Counted from the stretch's first letter, positions 1-8,690 are shown. The stretch is 64,000 bases of DNA from CAYFLR01 sp964343805 (GCA_964343805.1 CAYFLR010000016.1:1-64000); one strand, 5' to 3'. Notes: generated by a model from the letters alone, not told the origin. Numbers and translations: made by a program.

Positions 1-35
1 TCCGGTTATGCGTTTTTCCGGAATTTTTGTGAATT

Positions 36-1106
36 CTATGGAGGATTAGCTATATTATCTGCTACTTTTCGTAACCTCTCATCCGTTCGATGCATGTACC
101 TGCTTGTCACAGCAGAGGTTTTGTGGTTAAGTAGCCTAGTAATATCCTCTCTATTGGCTCCTCCATTAACAAAGATCTCCGTAGCAGAATGACGCAACTG
201 ATGCGGAGTTACCCTCTTAATCCCTGACTCTTTAAAAATGAGATTTAGCCGTCTCCTAAAATACTCATAATGGACAAAATCACCATTACAGTTGGTAGTA
301 ACCCAATCAGTTCCTTCCTGATCTTGTTTTTTATAAAGTAAGTAGTTTACCAGCTCAGGGACCATAGGTACCCTAGTCTGTCTCTTTCCCTTGGGATGCT
401 CTCGCATAACCCTCATCTTTTTATCCCAAGCCCTTTTAATGATTATTTCCCTCTTAAAAAGGTCGATGCAGTCCCATTTCAGAGCAACTACCTCACCGGG
501 TCTTAAGCCTGTTAAGCACATAATCCAAATGGCAGGTCCGATATCTTCATCCTTTGCTGCTGAAAGAAGATTACTGACCTCGTATGGAGTTAAAAACTCA
601 CTCTCTTCTTCAACGATCTTTGGTCGGTGCTTTTTTAAGACAGGATTCTTTTGAAGGTACTCAAAGTGGTCAACAGCATCATTAAAGAACTTATGAAGAA
701 AGGCATAAATATGGGCCACTGTTCTGGGCTTCCTTCCTTTTTCCTTTGCAGATGTGAGGACTCTTTGGATATCCCTTGAAGTCACTTCGGTTAATCTAAG
801 ATTCCCAATCAAAGGTAATACATAGTCTCGAAACATCTGATCTTGAGTCTTTTTCCATCCATCCGACATATCACTTCGACATTCTGCACACCATAAAAGC
901 CAATATCCATCTACTGATAAAATACGGATTTTATTAGCAACAGCTCGGCTTCCATTTTCTCGTTTAAAAAGCAATTCTCTTTCATAGGCTTTGGCATCAG
1001 CCTTTTTATTTTTATCAAAGAGTTTGGTTGGAAAGTATTTTCCGTTCTTATCTCGGACTCTCACTAACCACTTGCCTCCTCGTTTTTTCTGTTGAGTAAT
1101 CGCCAT
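36..1106 (-). CDS. int: Tyrosine recombinase (phage/ICE-type integrase)
   Basis: This is a site-specific recombinase expected to integrate and excise the element that fills the left 11.4 kb. The 356-residue protein has an N-terminal arm-binding-like segment (about 1-50), a SAM-like core-binding domain (about 65-160) and a C-terminal catalytic domain. Catalytic residues are visible: Arg202 in TGLRPGEVVALKW, His302/Arg305 in HQLRH, His328 in LLNHKT and Tyr337 in SRYMH. The ATG is preceded by AAGGAGG, which fixes the start. It is transcribed toward the left edge, where the intact tRNA target is predicted. The complete catalytic set suggests an active enzyme. Confidence 0.96.
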   Translation of the reverse strand: MAITQQKKRGGKWLVRVRDKNGKYFPTKLFDKNKKADAKAYERELLFKRENGSRAVANKIRILSVDGYWLLWCAECRSDMSDGWKKTQDQMFRDYVLPLIGNLRLTEVTSRDIQRVLTSAKEKGRKPRTVAHIYAFLHKFFNDAVDHFEYLQKNPVLKKHRPKIVEEESEFLTPYEVSNLLSAAKDEDIGPAIWIMCLTGLRPGEVVALKWDCIDLFKREIIIKRAWDKKMRVMREHPKGKRQTRVPMVPELVNYLLYKKQDQEGTDWVTTNCNGDFVHYEYFRRRLNLIFKESGIKRVTPHQLRHSATEIFVNGGANREDITRLLNHKTSAVTSRYMHRTDERLRKVADNIANPP

Positions 1107-1211
1107 AGAACCTCCTTAAGGCGATATTCATCGAGTCTAGACCTATTCAGTTTTCAAAGATCAACCGTACAATTACGAGTGGATACTTTTTAAACTGAAA
1201 CATTGGAATGG

Positions 1212-1403
1212 TCAAGATGGATAGTGAATCGGTTTTATAAGTGTAGAATCTGAATATGATAATAACTCTGATTTTTTAAAAACCACTCTCCGACCATGCT
1301 TTCGAAATGGGATTTTCCGTTCATGAATCCAAGAGTACAGAGTAGAAGTTTTTATTCTTAAGTAACTGGCTGCCTCGGCAACTGAAAGGAATTCGCAATT
1401 CAT
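1212..1403 (-). CDS. Excisionase-like helix-turn-helix protein
   Basis: A 63-residue DNA-binding protein of the MerR-like/excisionase HTH type. The helix-turn-helix (LSVAEAASYLRIKTSTLYSW, about 6-25) is followed by the typical wing RKHGRRVVFKKSEL. It lies about 100 bp upstream of the integrase gene in the same orientation, the usual place for a recombination directionality factor or an AlpA-like activator. Family membership is clear; the excision role is inferred from position. Confidence 0.85.
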   Translation of the reverse strand: MNCEFLSVAEAASYLRIKTSTLYSWIHERKIPFRKHGRRVVFKKSELLSYSDSTLIKPIHYPS

Positions 1404-1480
1404 ATTACCCTCAAGTTCAAAAATAAGTAGCCATAAAGATTGCTCCTTATAGCTACTTAACAGTCATTTAAACAAATTGA

Positions 1481-2932
1481 TCAACTAGGAAAAAAGAAGC
1501 AATCTGCCTCCTTGCAGTTCTTACATTGACCATCTTCAGAGGATATGTTACCGGGTTTTAAACAAAACCCGGCGGGACGTTCTTCAGTAATTTTACCAAA
1601 ATCTCCCTCACCAATTTCAAAGTAAGATAAGCAACCAATGCCTTGGTACAAGCTTTTTCTCGGCTGAACAGAAGATGATTCTCTAACTTTATCCACTCCC
1701 ATTCCTTCTAATCTTTTGGAAAATAGAGAGTGGTTCAAAGGCCGAAAACCATTATGTTTGCAATAGGCTTGATACTGCCCATAGAAGGGAAGAGAATATT
1801 CTGCACATCTTTCATCTAAGTTACAGTTTTCTTCAACAAATGAGGCGATAGAACAACTCTCTCGCTTCATAGAATCTACAATCTGTTTATTGGCTTCAGA
1901 TATACTAAACTCTTTATTATTAAAGAGCCTTAGAAGACCCTCTAATGCCCAGTAACTAATAGCATCCAGCTCTTCCATTAGTGATTCTTGCAGCCCTGGG
2001 ATTTCTCTCTTAGTGCCTCTGAATGAATTATTAAAGGGTAAGATGATTGCTCTACTCCAAAAAGCAACTGAGTAATCATTGAAGAGAGGATAATCATTGG
2101 CGGTAAAAATCAACTTAGCTGTAGATAGAAAATCGACTCTCCCTCCAAACTTTATCTCAGCATCTGTAACTCCACCTCCTGTAAGATTTTTCAACAGATC
2201 GAGATCTAGCTTTTTTGGTAACTCATCAGTGATATTAACTAGCTTATCTTTCAAAAAGAGCTTTGAAAATTTACTGAGTTCAGTAAAGCGAATATTGGCA
2301 GTATTACTTTCTCCGCATATGGCTCTAATAATATGAAGCAGGATTCCTTTACCATTGCCACCGCCTCCAATAAGCAGAAAGAACTTCTGAAAAAGGTAAG
2401 GATAGATCATGCAGTACCCTATAATTTCTTGTACTAGGTTGATCTGCTCCTCATTGCCTTCAAAGGTACTATCCAGATACTTCTGAAACCGATCAATCTT
2501 TGTATCTGGATCAAAGTTGCAACCAATACTTTGCAACAGATATCTACTTTTCAATTCTTTTTCTTCTAATTGATCAAACCTCCTAAAAGCTAGATCAGCT
2601 GGCTTCATTGGAATACTAGTAGATAACTTCAATCTCTCCAGTAGTACCCTAATAGATAGAATACCGTTTTTAAATACTATGCAGTCTCCACCAGAGTTCC
2701 ACTTAATTTCCTGATAAGTAGAACATCTAAGAGCTTCACAATACTCACTGATTTGCCGTTTAGAAGGGTAATCAAATTGCTTTGCTATCATCGACCGCAG
2801 CTTCTCATCACCCACCATTTCCCAAAAAGGGTTGGAAAATTGATAGAAAGCTTTGCTGCTTCCATCATATACGAATCTCTTTTCACCATTGAATTCCAAT
2901 AAGAATTCTTTGTTATCAACTGTAATCTGCAT
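1481..2932 (-). CDS. D5-like phage/plasmid replicative helicase (P4 primase C-terminal type)
   Basis: A 483-residue superfamily 3 helicase of the D5_N / phage-plasmid primase P4 C-terminal family. It has a D5_N-like region (about 85-180), a Walker A motif GGGGNGKG at 189-196, an acidic Walker B-like stretch in KLVNITDELPKK and a C-terminal winged-helix-like region. Unlike many P4 alpha proteins it has no N-terminal primase domain. The extreme C terminus carries a Cys cluster (C, then CKNCKEADC) that could bind metal. The start follows GGTGGAGGT. It suggests the element can replicate autonomously, and a repeat-rich candidate origin lies just upstream. Confidence 0.88.
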   Translation of the reverse strand: MQITVDNKEFLLEFNGEKRFVYDGSSKAFYQFSNPFWEMVGDEKLRSMIAKQFDYPSKRQISEYCEALRCSTYQEIKWNSGGDCIVFKNGILSIRVLLERLKLSTSIPMKPADLAFRRFDQLEEKELKSRYLLQSIGCNFDPDTKIDRFQKYLDSTFEGNEEQINLVQEIIGYCMIYPYLFQKFFLLIGGGGNGKGILLHIIRAICGESNTANIRFTELSKFSKLFLKDKLVNITDELPKKLDLDLLKNLTGGGVTDAEIKFGGRVDFLSTAKLIFTANDYPLFNDYSVAFWSRAIILPFNNSFRGTKREIPGLQESLMEELDAISYWALEGLLRLFNNKEFSISEANKQIVDSMKRESCSIASFVEENCNLDERCAEYSLPFYGQYQAYCKHNGFRPLNHSLFSKRLEGMGVDKVRESSSVQPRKSLYQGIGCLSYFEIGEGDFGKITEERPAGFCLKPGNISSEDGQCKNCKEADCFFFPS

Positions 2933-2964
2933 ACAGCTTTACCTCCACCTTTTTCAGCCGCAGC

Positions 2965-3115
2965 AGACCGGGTAGACTGGGTATTTTTCAATACTCCCTT
3001 TTCTATTATCTTCTAATCTAATTAATAAATAAAAGGTAGTCTAAGTCGGTCTACCAAGGCATTCAGTTAATTCCAATAGAGCCATATAGTCTATTGATCT
3101 GTCAAAAACAGTCTG
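2965..3115. repeat. AGAC(C/T) iteron-like repeats upstream of the helicase gene
   Basis: The 270-bp gap upstream of the D5 helicase gene contains at least six AGAC(C/T) motifs. Two form a 9-bp tandem repeat (AGACCGGGT at 2965, AGACTGGGT at 2974). Others lie in inverted orientation around 3040-3055, 3088 and 3110. The 3035-3055 segment starts GGTAG and ends CTACC. Clustered short repeats next to a replication helicase are typical of an origin or operator. The function is inferred. Confidence 0.35.
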
Positions 3116-3205
3116 CTTCTTTCTTAAAAACAGGTGTATTCTACTCTAACTGACAGTGGCTCTTTTCTTAGATGTAGTAAGGAGGGTTTTACCCCTCCCA
3201 TCTTT

Positions 3206-3508
3206 TTAATGGATTCTAGTCCCCTCAATGGAGATTATATTCCAGTAGTCTCCGGGCTTTTCAACTTCTATCTCGAATTGTCGTCCCCGAAATTCTGAAA
3301 ACTTCTCCCCCGAAGCATCTTGGTATCTTCGTTTGAAAATTCCTAATATCATCGTCTTGTATGATTCCGGATGATCATCATCATTTATAGAGGTCGTATA
3401 TTTGACCCCCTCTTTATTAATAAAGAAAAGAGTCAACCTGCACTTATCCGGGTTATACTTACTTGGGCGTCTATAGACACCATTAAAGCGAACAATTGTT
3501 GGTTTCAT
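3206..3508 (-). CDS. Small element-encoded protein of unknown function
   Basis: A 100-residue protein I do not recognise. It has no signal peptide or membrane segment, and mixed alpha/beta character with a basic middle (GIFKRRYQ). The ATG follows GGAAGGAA, a good ribosome site, and just upstream of that is a GC-rich hairpin. It lies between the helicase gene and another small ORF on the same strand, so a replication, copy-control or regulatory role is plausible but unproven. Confidence 0.65.
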   Translation of the reverse strand: MKPTIVRFNGVYRRPSKYNPDKCRLTLFFINKEGVKYTTSINDDDHPESYKTMILGIFKRRYQDASGEKFSEFRGRQFEIEVEKPGDYWNIISIEGTRIH

Positions 3509-3522
3509 AATTATTCCTTCCA

Positions 3523-3544
3523 GAAGGCGCAGATGTGCACCTTC
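3523..3544. promoter_or_regulatory. Hairpin in the leader of the 100-residue protein gene
   Basis: GAAGG pairs with CCTTC and an inner GCA pairs with TGC around a 4-nt loop, leaving one mismatch in the stem. On the minus strand it sits immediately upstream of the ribosome site for the gene starting at 3508. There is no T-tract on that strand, so it could be a leader structure or operator rather than a terminator. Confidence 0.3.
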
Positions 3545-3670
3545 TTTAAATTATTTTTGATAACTTTAACCTTGATACTTTGTTTAGACTTGGATAGATT
3601 GGTATTGAAGTTACTTATAGGGAGCAGTTTCGGCTCTCTTCTATCCAATTCTAAGACTCGAAACCATTTT

Positions 3671-3871
3671 TCACTTTTGCCCCCTTATTACCTCCAATTT
3701 GTTAAGCTCAATAAGTAAACCTAGCAACCTACCTTCAAGACCCTTTTCACCAAGCGAGCGAAGGATTCTGCTTCGGATAAACGGCCATTTCTGATCAGAA
3801 ACAGCTGCCTGAACAATGTTCAAGATTTCGTTTCTAGTTGGATTTAGTAGTAGAGAGAGTGAGTTTTTCAT
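3671..3871 (-). CDS. Small hypothetical protein
   Basis: A 66-residue, helix-rich protein of unknown function with a basic central segment (RSRILRSLGEKGLEGR). It could be a small DNA-binding or regulatory protein of the element. The start is supported by AAAGGA seven bases upstream of the ATG. It is on the same strand as the genes around it, about 160 bp upstream of the next one. No family was recognised. Confidence 0.5.
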   Translation of the reverse strand: MKNSLSLLLNPTRNEILNIVQAAVSDQKWPFIRSRILRSLGEKGLEGRLLGLLIELNKLEVIRGQK

Positions 3872-4037
3872 TGTCCTTTCCCTTGTTATTAGGTTTCCCT
3901 GCCAATGGAAAAGACAATATCAAAAGCTATTTCTGGAAAATAGGGGGCTAGAACAAAAAAAGTTGATGCTCTTCCCCCCTATTCAATAATTAAATTTTAA
4001 GGTATTTTTAGGCGGCGCACTTTATTTGGAAAATTCT

Positions 4038-4799
4038 CTAAATCTTTCTCAATCTTTCAGTAAGATATTCCTGATTAGACTGATCAGGTCCTTCTGGAGC
4101 TGGTATAGCAGCTAGAAGTTGGACTAATATCTGAATAACTTTATATTTAGTCGGTTTTTGTCCGTTAATTTCTATTGCTGTACCTATATCAATGAGAACA
4201 ATTCTATAAATTTTGTCAAATTGGTAGTTGGGTTTCGCTGCAGAATACTTGATCAGAGGGTTCATAGATTCATATAGACCAAACTTTACCACATCCTTTT
4301 TAAATTTAAAAAAATCCAGCTGACCCTCTAATCGATCAATTAGGGTATCAATCATCTGTACAGTAGATTTATTCTCATTCTCCGGGTATAGATATTCAGT
4401 ATCTATGGTTATCTCTCTTTGTTTTTTAAGGCTTTTAATTACTTTTTTTGTATGGCTTATCCTTTTATTCAGCGGTTCTATAGTTTTTAGTGAAATATTA
4501 CCATAAACTTCCTCTATTCTTGCCAAGCATGCCCTTTTCATCTGCTCGACTATAAAAGAGGGAACTTCATCTTTAAAACTTTTTCGCAATAAATCTAAAA
4601 ACCCCTCTAAAGAAACATTAAACTCAGGATTTTGGGAGTTAATAAACTCAACCAAAATATTCCCTGCCTCCTGTACATTTATTACAGTGCTTTGCTTGAT
4701 CTCCTCCTTAATAAACTCCCTAGTACTGATTAATTTCCCATCTATGCTTATACTAGACTTTTCATGTCTACCCATACTGATATTATCTATCTGATCCAT
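4038..4799 (-). CDS. Hypothetical cytoplasmic protein of the element
   Basis: A 253-residue protein with no signal peptide and no recognised domain. It is predicted to be mostly helical, with a lysine-rich stretch (about 110-128, ISHTKKVIKSLKKQRE) likely to form a coil. The start is well supported by GGGAGG ten bases before the ATG. It is the first gene of the leftward replication/integration module. A structural, partitioning or regulatory role is possible, but nothing in the sequence decides between them. Confidence 0.7.
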   Translation of the reverse strand: MDQIDNISMGRHEKSSISIDGKLISTREFIKEEIKQSTVINVQEAGNILVEFINSQNPEFNVSLEGFLDLLRKSFKDEVPSFIVEQMKRACLARIEEVYGNISLKTIEPLNKRISHTKKVIKSLKKQREITIDTEYLYPENENKSTVQMIDTLIDRLEGQLDFFKFKKDVVKFGLYESMNPLIKYSAAKPNYQFDKIYRIVLIDIGTAIEINGQKPTKYKVIQILVQLLAAIPAPEGPDQSNQEYLTERLRKI

Positions 4800-4927
4800 G
4801 CCCTAAAAACCTCCCATGCCATATATTAGGCATTGCCGTATCAATATTTACTAAAGGTTACAAGGGGGGATTTTTATCATTTAAGAATTATCACTAAGAA
4901 GAACTGTTTTATTAGTAGGTTAATTAA

Positions 4928-5806
4928 TTATTCAACTACCTTGGTAAGAGTAAATGAGATGTCAGTATTATCATCAAAGCTACCATCACAATCTACCACT
5001 GCTTTAAATACTGGAGTATCACTAAGGGTAATGTGATACCTAATTCGAGCGTTTGCAAAATAAGAGATCTTTATGATCTTTTCTTGCTCTGTTTCTTGAG
5101 GCGGTAATAAAAATGAGTGGCTAAAGTCCTCATCATAGACATCTGAACCATTATCGATTTTCCCTTCACTCCCTGCTAAACTGACAAATGCAGAACCATC
5201 TGTCATCATAGATAGGGAAACTGTTGCAATATATACAACTAAAGAAGAACATTCAGAGCTTATATTCTGAGCTGTAGCATATTCATCTTTATGATAACGC
5301 CAAAAAGTTGAAATCTTAAGACCATCTGCCCCGGCTGAACCCTTTGCACCTATCTCTCCCTTTTCACCTTGAGGTCCAGCTGGACCAGTGGCACCCATTG
5401 CTCCATCATCTCCTTTCTCTCCATGAAGAACCACTTCCTGATATTCTGTACCTGAGCATGAAAAAAGAGTTTTCTCCTCTTTTGAAAAGTAGCTGATATC
5501 CTTAGTTACTTCATTGCAATCCGGCAAAGCATCTTTGTTATCAATAGTAACGAATGAAGGTTTTGGCTCATCCTTTCTCAGTTCAATCTCCACAAATGTA
5601 CTTCCGTTGCATTGCTTTAGGGTCTTTGTAGAAGATAGATAGTAAATGAAATCCTTCAAGTCCTCATTACATTCAGGGAGATCCTCTTCTGTAGCTGCCA
5701 GCTTAAAGTTGGTCCCTTTCTCTTCTGTGAGATCATCATCATCTGAGTCACTGCAATTAAATAACCCAAGACAAAGAAGTAGAGAAGTAATCTGAATGAT
5801 CTTCAT
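4928..5806 (-). CDS. Collagen-like lipoprotein with duplicated N-terminal module
   Basis: An exported lipoprotein. The signal peptide ends in LGLFNC (Cys18) and is followed by an Asp-rich tether. I chose the ATG at 5806 because GGAGGG precedes it; the frame opens 13 codons earlier without such a site. Two copies of a module of about 45 residues follow (LPECNEDLKDFIYYLSS... and LPDCNEVTKDISYFSKE...), each with two conserved Cys. Next is a Gly-X-Y collagen-like stretch of about 36 residues (GDDGAMGATGPAGPQGEKG and on) and a C-terminal beta-rich head. The layout suggests a surface stalk with a trimeric head. It is unusual as cargo within the mobile module. Confidence 0.85.
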   Translation of the reverse strand: MKIIQITSLLLCLGLFNCSDSDDDDLTEEKGTNFKLAATEEDLPECNEDLKDFIYYLSSTKTLKQCNGSTFVEIELRKDEPKPSFVTIDNKDALPDCNEVTKDISYFSKEEKTLFSCSGTEYQEVVLHGEKGDDGAMGATGPAGPQGEKGEIGAKGSAGADGLKISTFWRYHKDEYATAQNISSECSSLVVYIATVSLSMMTDGSAFVSLAGSEGKIDNGSDVYDEDFSHSFLLPPQETEQEKIIKISYFANARIRYHITLSDTPVFKAVVDCDGSFDDNTDISFTLTKVVE

Positions 5807-5915
5807 ATAGCCCTCCAAACAAATATTTTGGATAGTTAGTTTCACTCATCCATCGGTCTTATACCAACCTTCTTTAGAAGTCTTTTATAAAAGTCCGGTA
5901 TACAACCGCAATGCA

Positions 5916-6242
5916 ATGACTTTTTACCCTATCCTTTTAAATATGCCCGAATTAGTAAAAAAAGAACAAGATCCTAAAAGCTCAAAAGGAAAGCAAACAA
6001 AGAGAGCTTTTGTATTTTCTACAGCAGAAAAAAAACTCCTCAAAAGAATGGGTTTACTTATAAATAAAACTTTAACCGATCAGGATAAATCAGTTGAGTG
6101 GCTAGCTTTTAAGGTAGGGTTGGCCAGATCGACTATTAGAGAAATATTAGCAGGCAGAAGCAACCCAAGAGTTTTGACGCTCAATTCAATTGCCAAAGGG
6201 CTAGGCTTTAGATCTCTGCAAGACTTTCTCGACAAAAGTTAG
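5916..6242 (+). CDS. Cro/CI-type helix-turn-helix regulator
   Basis: A 108-residue protein with a lambda-repressor-like HTH in its C-terminal half (WLAFKVGLARSTIREILAGR, then SNPRVLTLNSIAKGLGF). It probably regulates the element. It is transcribed divergently from the collagen-like lipoprotein gene. Neither the ATG at 5916 nor the one at 5943 has a clear ribosome site, so the start is uncertain; a leaderless transcript is possible. Its end overlaps the convergent zinc-motif gene by 35 bp. Confidence 0.82.
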   Translation: MTFYPILLNMPELVKKEQDPKSSKGKQTKRAFVFSTAEKKLLKRMGLLINKTLTDQDKSVEWLAFKVGLARSTIREILAGRSNPRVLTLNSIAKGLGFRSLQDFLDKS

Positions 6243-6465
6243 AACTATTCTCCCGTATTTTCCTAGTACAAGTTTTACACTCACTCCGAAATCCATCTTT
6301 AGACCACTTATCCTGAAAGAAGTGCCGAACCTTTTTTCCTTCAACTCCGCAAGAGGAGCATTTTTTCTTCATCCAAGCTCCTTTGGGCAACTTAACAGCT
6401 GGGATATAAGGAATCTTCCTGAGTGATCTGCTAACTTTCAAGATCAGTTTATCAAGTTTTTGCAT
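6208..6465 (-). CDS. Small zinc-ribbon-like protein
   Basis: An 85-residue basic protein with two CxxC pairs (CSSC and CKTC) about 27 residues apart, bracketing HFFQDKWSKDGFRSEC. This matches the short phage zinc-ribbon proteins often found beside HNH nucleases. The ATG follows AAGAGG. It converges on and overlaps the HTH gene. DNA binding is likely; the precise role is unknown. Confidence 0.6.
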   Translation of the reverse strand: MQKLDKLILKVSRSLRKIPYIPAVKLPKGAWMKKKCSSCGVEGKKVRHFFQDKWSKDGFRSECKTCTRKIRENSSNFCRESLAEI

Positions 6466-6906
6466 GTAGCCTCTTTTGGCAATAAAAGTTCAAAGAACGA
6501 ATAGAGAGTTTTAAATATTGGAGTCATTTGAACTCTACTGAAACGGTCACCGAAAACTGGCAATAATTGCCTTAAACTCCTATTTATCAATGCTTTAGTT
6601 CAAATAATAATAACACAAAATAAGCCTTTTAATAACTTATTTCTAAGATTCTGACAGAGCAGATTTTGAACCTATTGCATTTTCAATTAAAAATAGACTT
6701 TCAGCTGCTACCAATTACTTATGGTTATTAAATAGGCACTGTCGTATGCTGCAAACCTGTTTGCTCCTTTTACTCCTTTTTAGTCCCTATAAGACTTACT
6801 AAGTGGATATCAACATTAGTATGTTCAGTATCAAATGAAAAAGCCTTCCCAAAATGATACAATTTGAATGTACTATAAGCTAAAAACCAGCTATTAGGGG
6901 GCTGCA
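6466..6906. other. 441-bp intergenic region with no gene seen
   Basis: AT-rich spacer between the zinc-motif gene (minus) and the HNH/MazG fusion gene (plus). Both should have promoters here. I see no convincing ORF, RNA gene or long repeat. A poly-purine ribosome site (AGGGGG) lies at the right end, just before the TTG at 6907. Confidence 0.5.
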
Positions 6907-7815
6907 TTGAAATTTGCAGATCTAAAAAACTTTCTTCTAAACAAAATGAGAATGAGCCACATATATCAACCTCTTCTCATTAGAAGTTTGATCGAATGTG
7001 GAGGTAAAGCTACCATAAGACAGCTTGCCCATATCTTCTTAAATCAGGATATCAGCCAACTAAAATACTATGAAGATAGGATAAAGAAAATGCCCCTTCC
7101 TATCTTGAAGAAGCATGGTGTTTTATCTGAAGAAAAAGGACTGATCATTCTTAATACCGATAAAATAACCTATCAACAAGAATCTGAATTAAAGATGATA
7201 TGCGACTCCAAAGTCCATGACTACCTACGGAAGAAGGGAGAAGGAGCCTGGGAGTATAGATTCTTAGACAACTTAGCATTAAGTGGATCATTGAGGTTTC
7301 AAGTTCTAGAAAGGTCTAATGGCAAATGTGAGCTTTGTGGATCTTCTGTGAAAGATACCCCCATAGATATTGATCATATAATACCAAGATCTACAGGAGG
7401 TAAAACCCAACTAGACAACTTGCAAGCTCTTTGCGTTCGATGTAATCGGGCTAAAGGCAACAAGAGCAGAAGGAACTACAGCAAGCAAAATGAAGGATCA
7501 GAGCTCCATTACAATAAGTTGGTCAGAGATAGAATCCCAGAGATCATTGAAGAAAAAGGTAAAAAACCGACCTACCACAAAGCCCATAAACAAGAGTATA
7601 GAGAGAAATTAAAAATGAAGCTCTTCGAAGAAGTTCAAGAGTTTAACAGAGAAGAAAAACTAGAAGAACTAGCTGACATTTTGGAAGTAGTTGATGCTAT
7701 TACTTCAGAGTACGGCTTTAAGGAGAAAGACATAATTAAATCAAAAAAAGATAAGCTTAAGTTGAATGGAGGGTTTAAGGGTAAGTTTATTCTAGAGGCA
7801 GTCAAATCTAAATGA
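6907..7815 (+). CDS. Fusion: winged-helix-like / HNH nuclease / MazG-like pyrophosphohydrolase
   Basis: A 302-residue three-part protein. Residues 1-85 look like a winged helix. Residues 141-185 are an HNH nuclease with zinc Cys141, Cys144, Cys176 and Cys179, catalytic-type IDH at 155-157 and CNRAKGNK after the last Cys. Residues 203-275 are an all-alpha NTP pyrophosphohydrolase (phosphoribosyl-ATP/MazG-like) that opens with YNKLVRDRIPEII and keeps the metal ligands E241, E242, E245, E254 and D257 (EExxE...ExxD). It starts at TTG after AGGGGG. It is a lone cargo gene, so a nuclease coupled to nucleotide sensing or depletion, perhaps anti-phage, is a reasonable inference. Confidence 0.85.
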   Translation: MKFADLKNFLLNKMRMSHIYQPLLIRSLIECGGKATIRQLAHIFLNQDISQLKYYEDRIKKMPLPILKKHGVLSEEKGLIILNTDKITYQQESELKMICDSKVHDYLRKKGEGAWEYRFLDNLALSGSLRFQVLERSNGKCELCGSSVKDTPIDIDHIIPRSTGGKTQLDNLQALCVRCNRAKGNKSRRNYSKQNEGSELHYNKLVRDRIPEIIEEKGKKPTYHKAHKQEYREKLKMKLFEEVQEFNREEKLEELADILEVVDAITSEYGFKEKDIIKSKKDKLKLNGGFKGKFILEAVKSK

Positions 7816-7881
7816 GACCATTAACTGCTAGTAGATAAGATAGATAGCATTGAGCTACTTGGCTGTTTCAAACTTTTATTA

Positions 7882-8445
7882 TTAATTAGGAAAAAAATAG
7901 AGCAGATTGAGGGCGATTATATTATTAACTATATGTATTCCAGCAACGGCCCTAAATGCAGTACTTGGTTTATGTTCCATTCTCTTAACCATTTCCCGGA
8001 TCAGAATAAATGAGATTGGCAGGAGAGCTAAAGCCATCCAACCTCTGCTAAAACGATAGGCTATAAAAGCGACTGTACAAAGGGTAATAATGACCCTTTT
8101 ATCAACCTTCCATTTAAGAAGGTACTTTGCTGGTAGCCATTGGAATAAAAGGGTTTCTAGTAATGGCATCAAAAAACCTGCTTCCAACAGAAGGGCTATA
8201 AAATCCATTAATGTCTTGCTTTTCTTAAAAGGAAGGCTATAGGTTGCACCAAAAAACTCATATCCCTGCTTTAGTATTAGTCCCAGAGCAATAGAAAGGA
8301 ACAAAGATATTAACCCAGTTAAGAAAACATATCTTAACTCTTTTAGGTTGTAAAAACCAACATCTTGCTGCATCGCCGCTCTTTCATCTGTTAATGGCTG
8401 TTCCAGTTGACATTCATCATGACTGGTATTATCAGAATCTTTCAT
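7882..8445 (-). CDS. CPBP-family intramembrane protease-like protein
   Basis: A 187-residue membrane protein with several hydrophobic helices after a polar N terminus of about 35 residues. It carries the CPBP (Abi/Rce1-like) motifs in a variant form: PLLETLLFQ in place of EExxxR, then AYRFSRGW, then HIVNN near the C terminus. CPBP proteins are glutamic intramembrane endopeptidases, often linked to bacteriocin immunity or protein processing. The start has GAGGAG upstream. It is opposite in orientation to the exported-protein operon, for which it could be an immunity or processing partner (inference). Confidence 0.75.
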   Translation of the reverse strand: MKDSDNTSHDECQLEQPLTDERAAMQQDVGFYNLKELRYVFLTGLISLFLSIALGLILKQGYEFFGATYSLPFKKSKTLMDFIALLLEAGFLMPLLETLLFQWLPAKYLLKWKVDKRVIITLCTVAFIAYRFSRGWMALALLPISFILIREMVKRMEHKPSTAFRAVAGIHIVNNIIALNLLYFFPN

Positions 8446-8650
8446 TAATGACGGCTCCTCGGTTTAGCAGAAAAAAGCTCTCCATACTTAGCCTTTATAA
8501 CTGTAATAGACCTTCCTCTATCATACTTCGCAAAATGAGGATGCCCAAAATAAAAATAACAGTACCCTATTCTTTTCAAAGATATACCAGAGTCTAATGT
8601 ATTCTAACCGGACAATAACCCATAGCCCCACCATGCAAACATTTATTATC

Positions 8651-8679
8651 TTGACAGTTTATTTAAATTATGAGATAAG
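8651..8679 (+). promoter_or_regulatory. Sigma-70-type promoter for the exported cargo operon
   Basis: A consensus -35 box TTGACA (8651-8656) is followed after 17 bp by GATAAG (8674-8679), a 4/6 match to the -10 consensus. Transcription would begin near 8686, just before the palindrome at 8691 and about 40 bp upstream of the first start codon. Confidence 0.6.
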
Positions 8680-8690
8680 CACCAAATCAT

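Noticed and set aside
1..28. TCCGG...CCGGA hairpin followed by T5 at the left edge
   Set aside because: Only a 5-bp stem with a 12-nt loop; too weak to call a terminator, and the upstream context is outside the window.
2788..2991. Open frame of 67 codons overlapping the helicase start
   Set aside because: Mostly an out-of-frame shadow of the helicase gene; the helicase has its own good ribosome site, and no primase-like motif is present.
3371..3718. Open frame of 115 codons on the plus strand
   Set aside because: Antisense to two supported minus-strand genes, no ribosome site, no recognisable motif.
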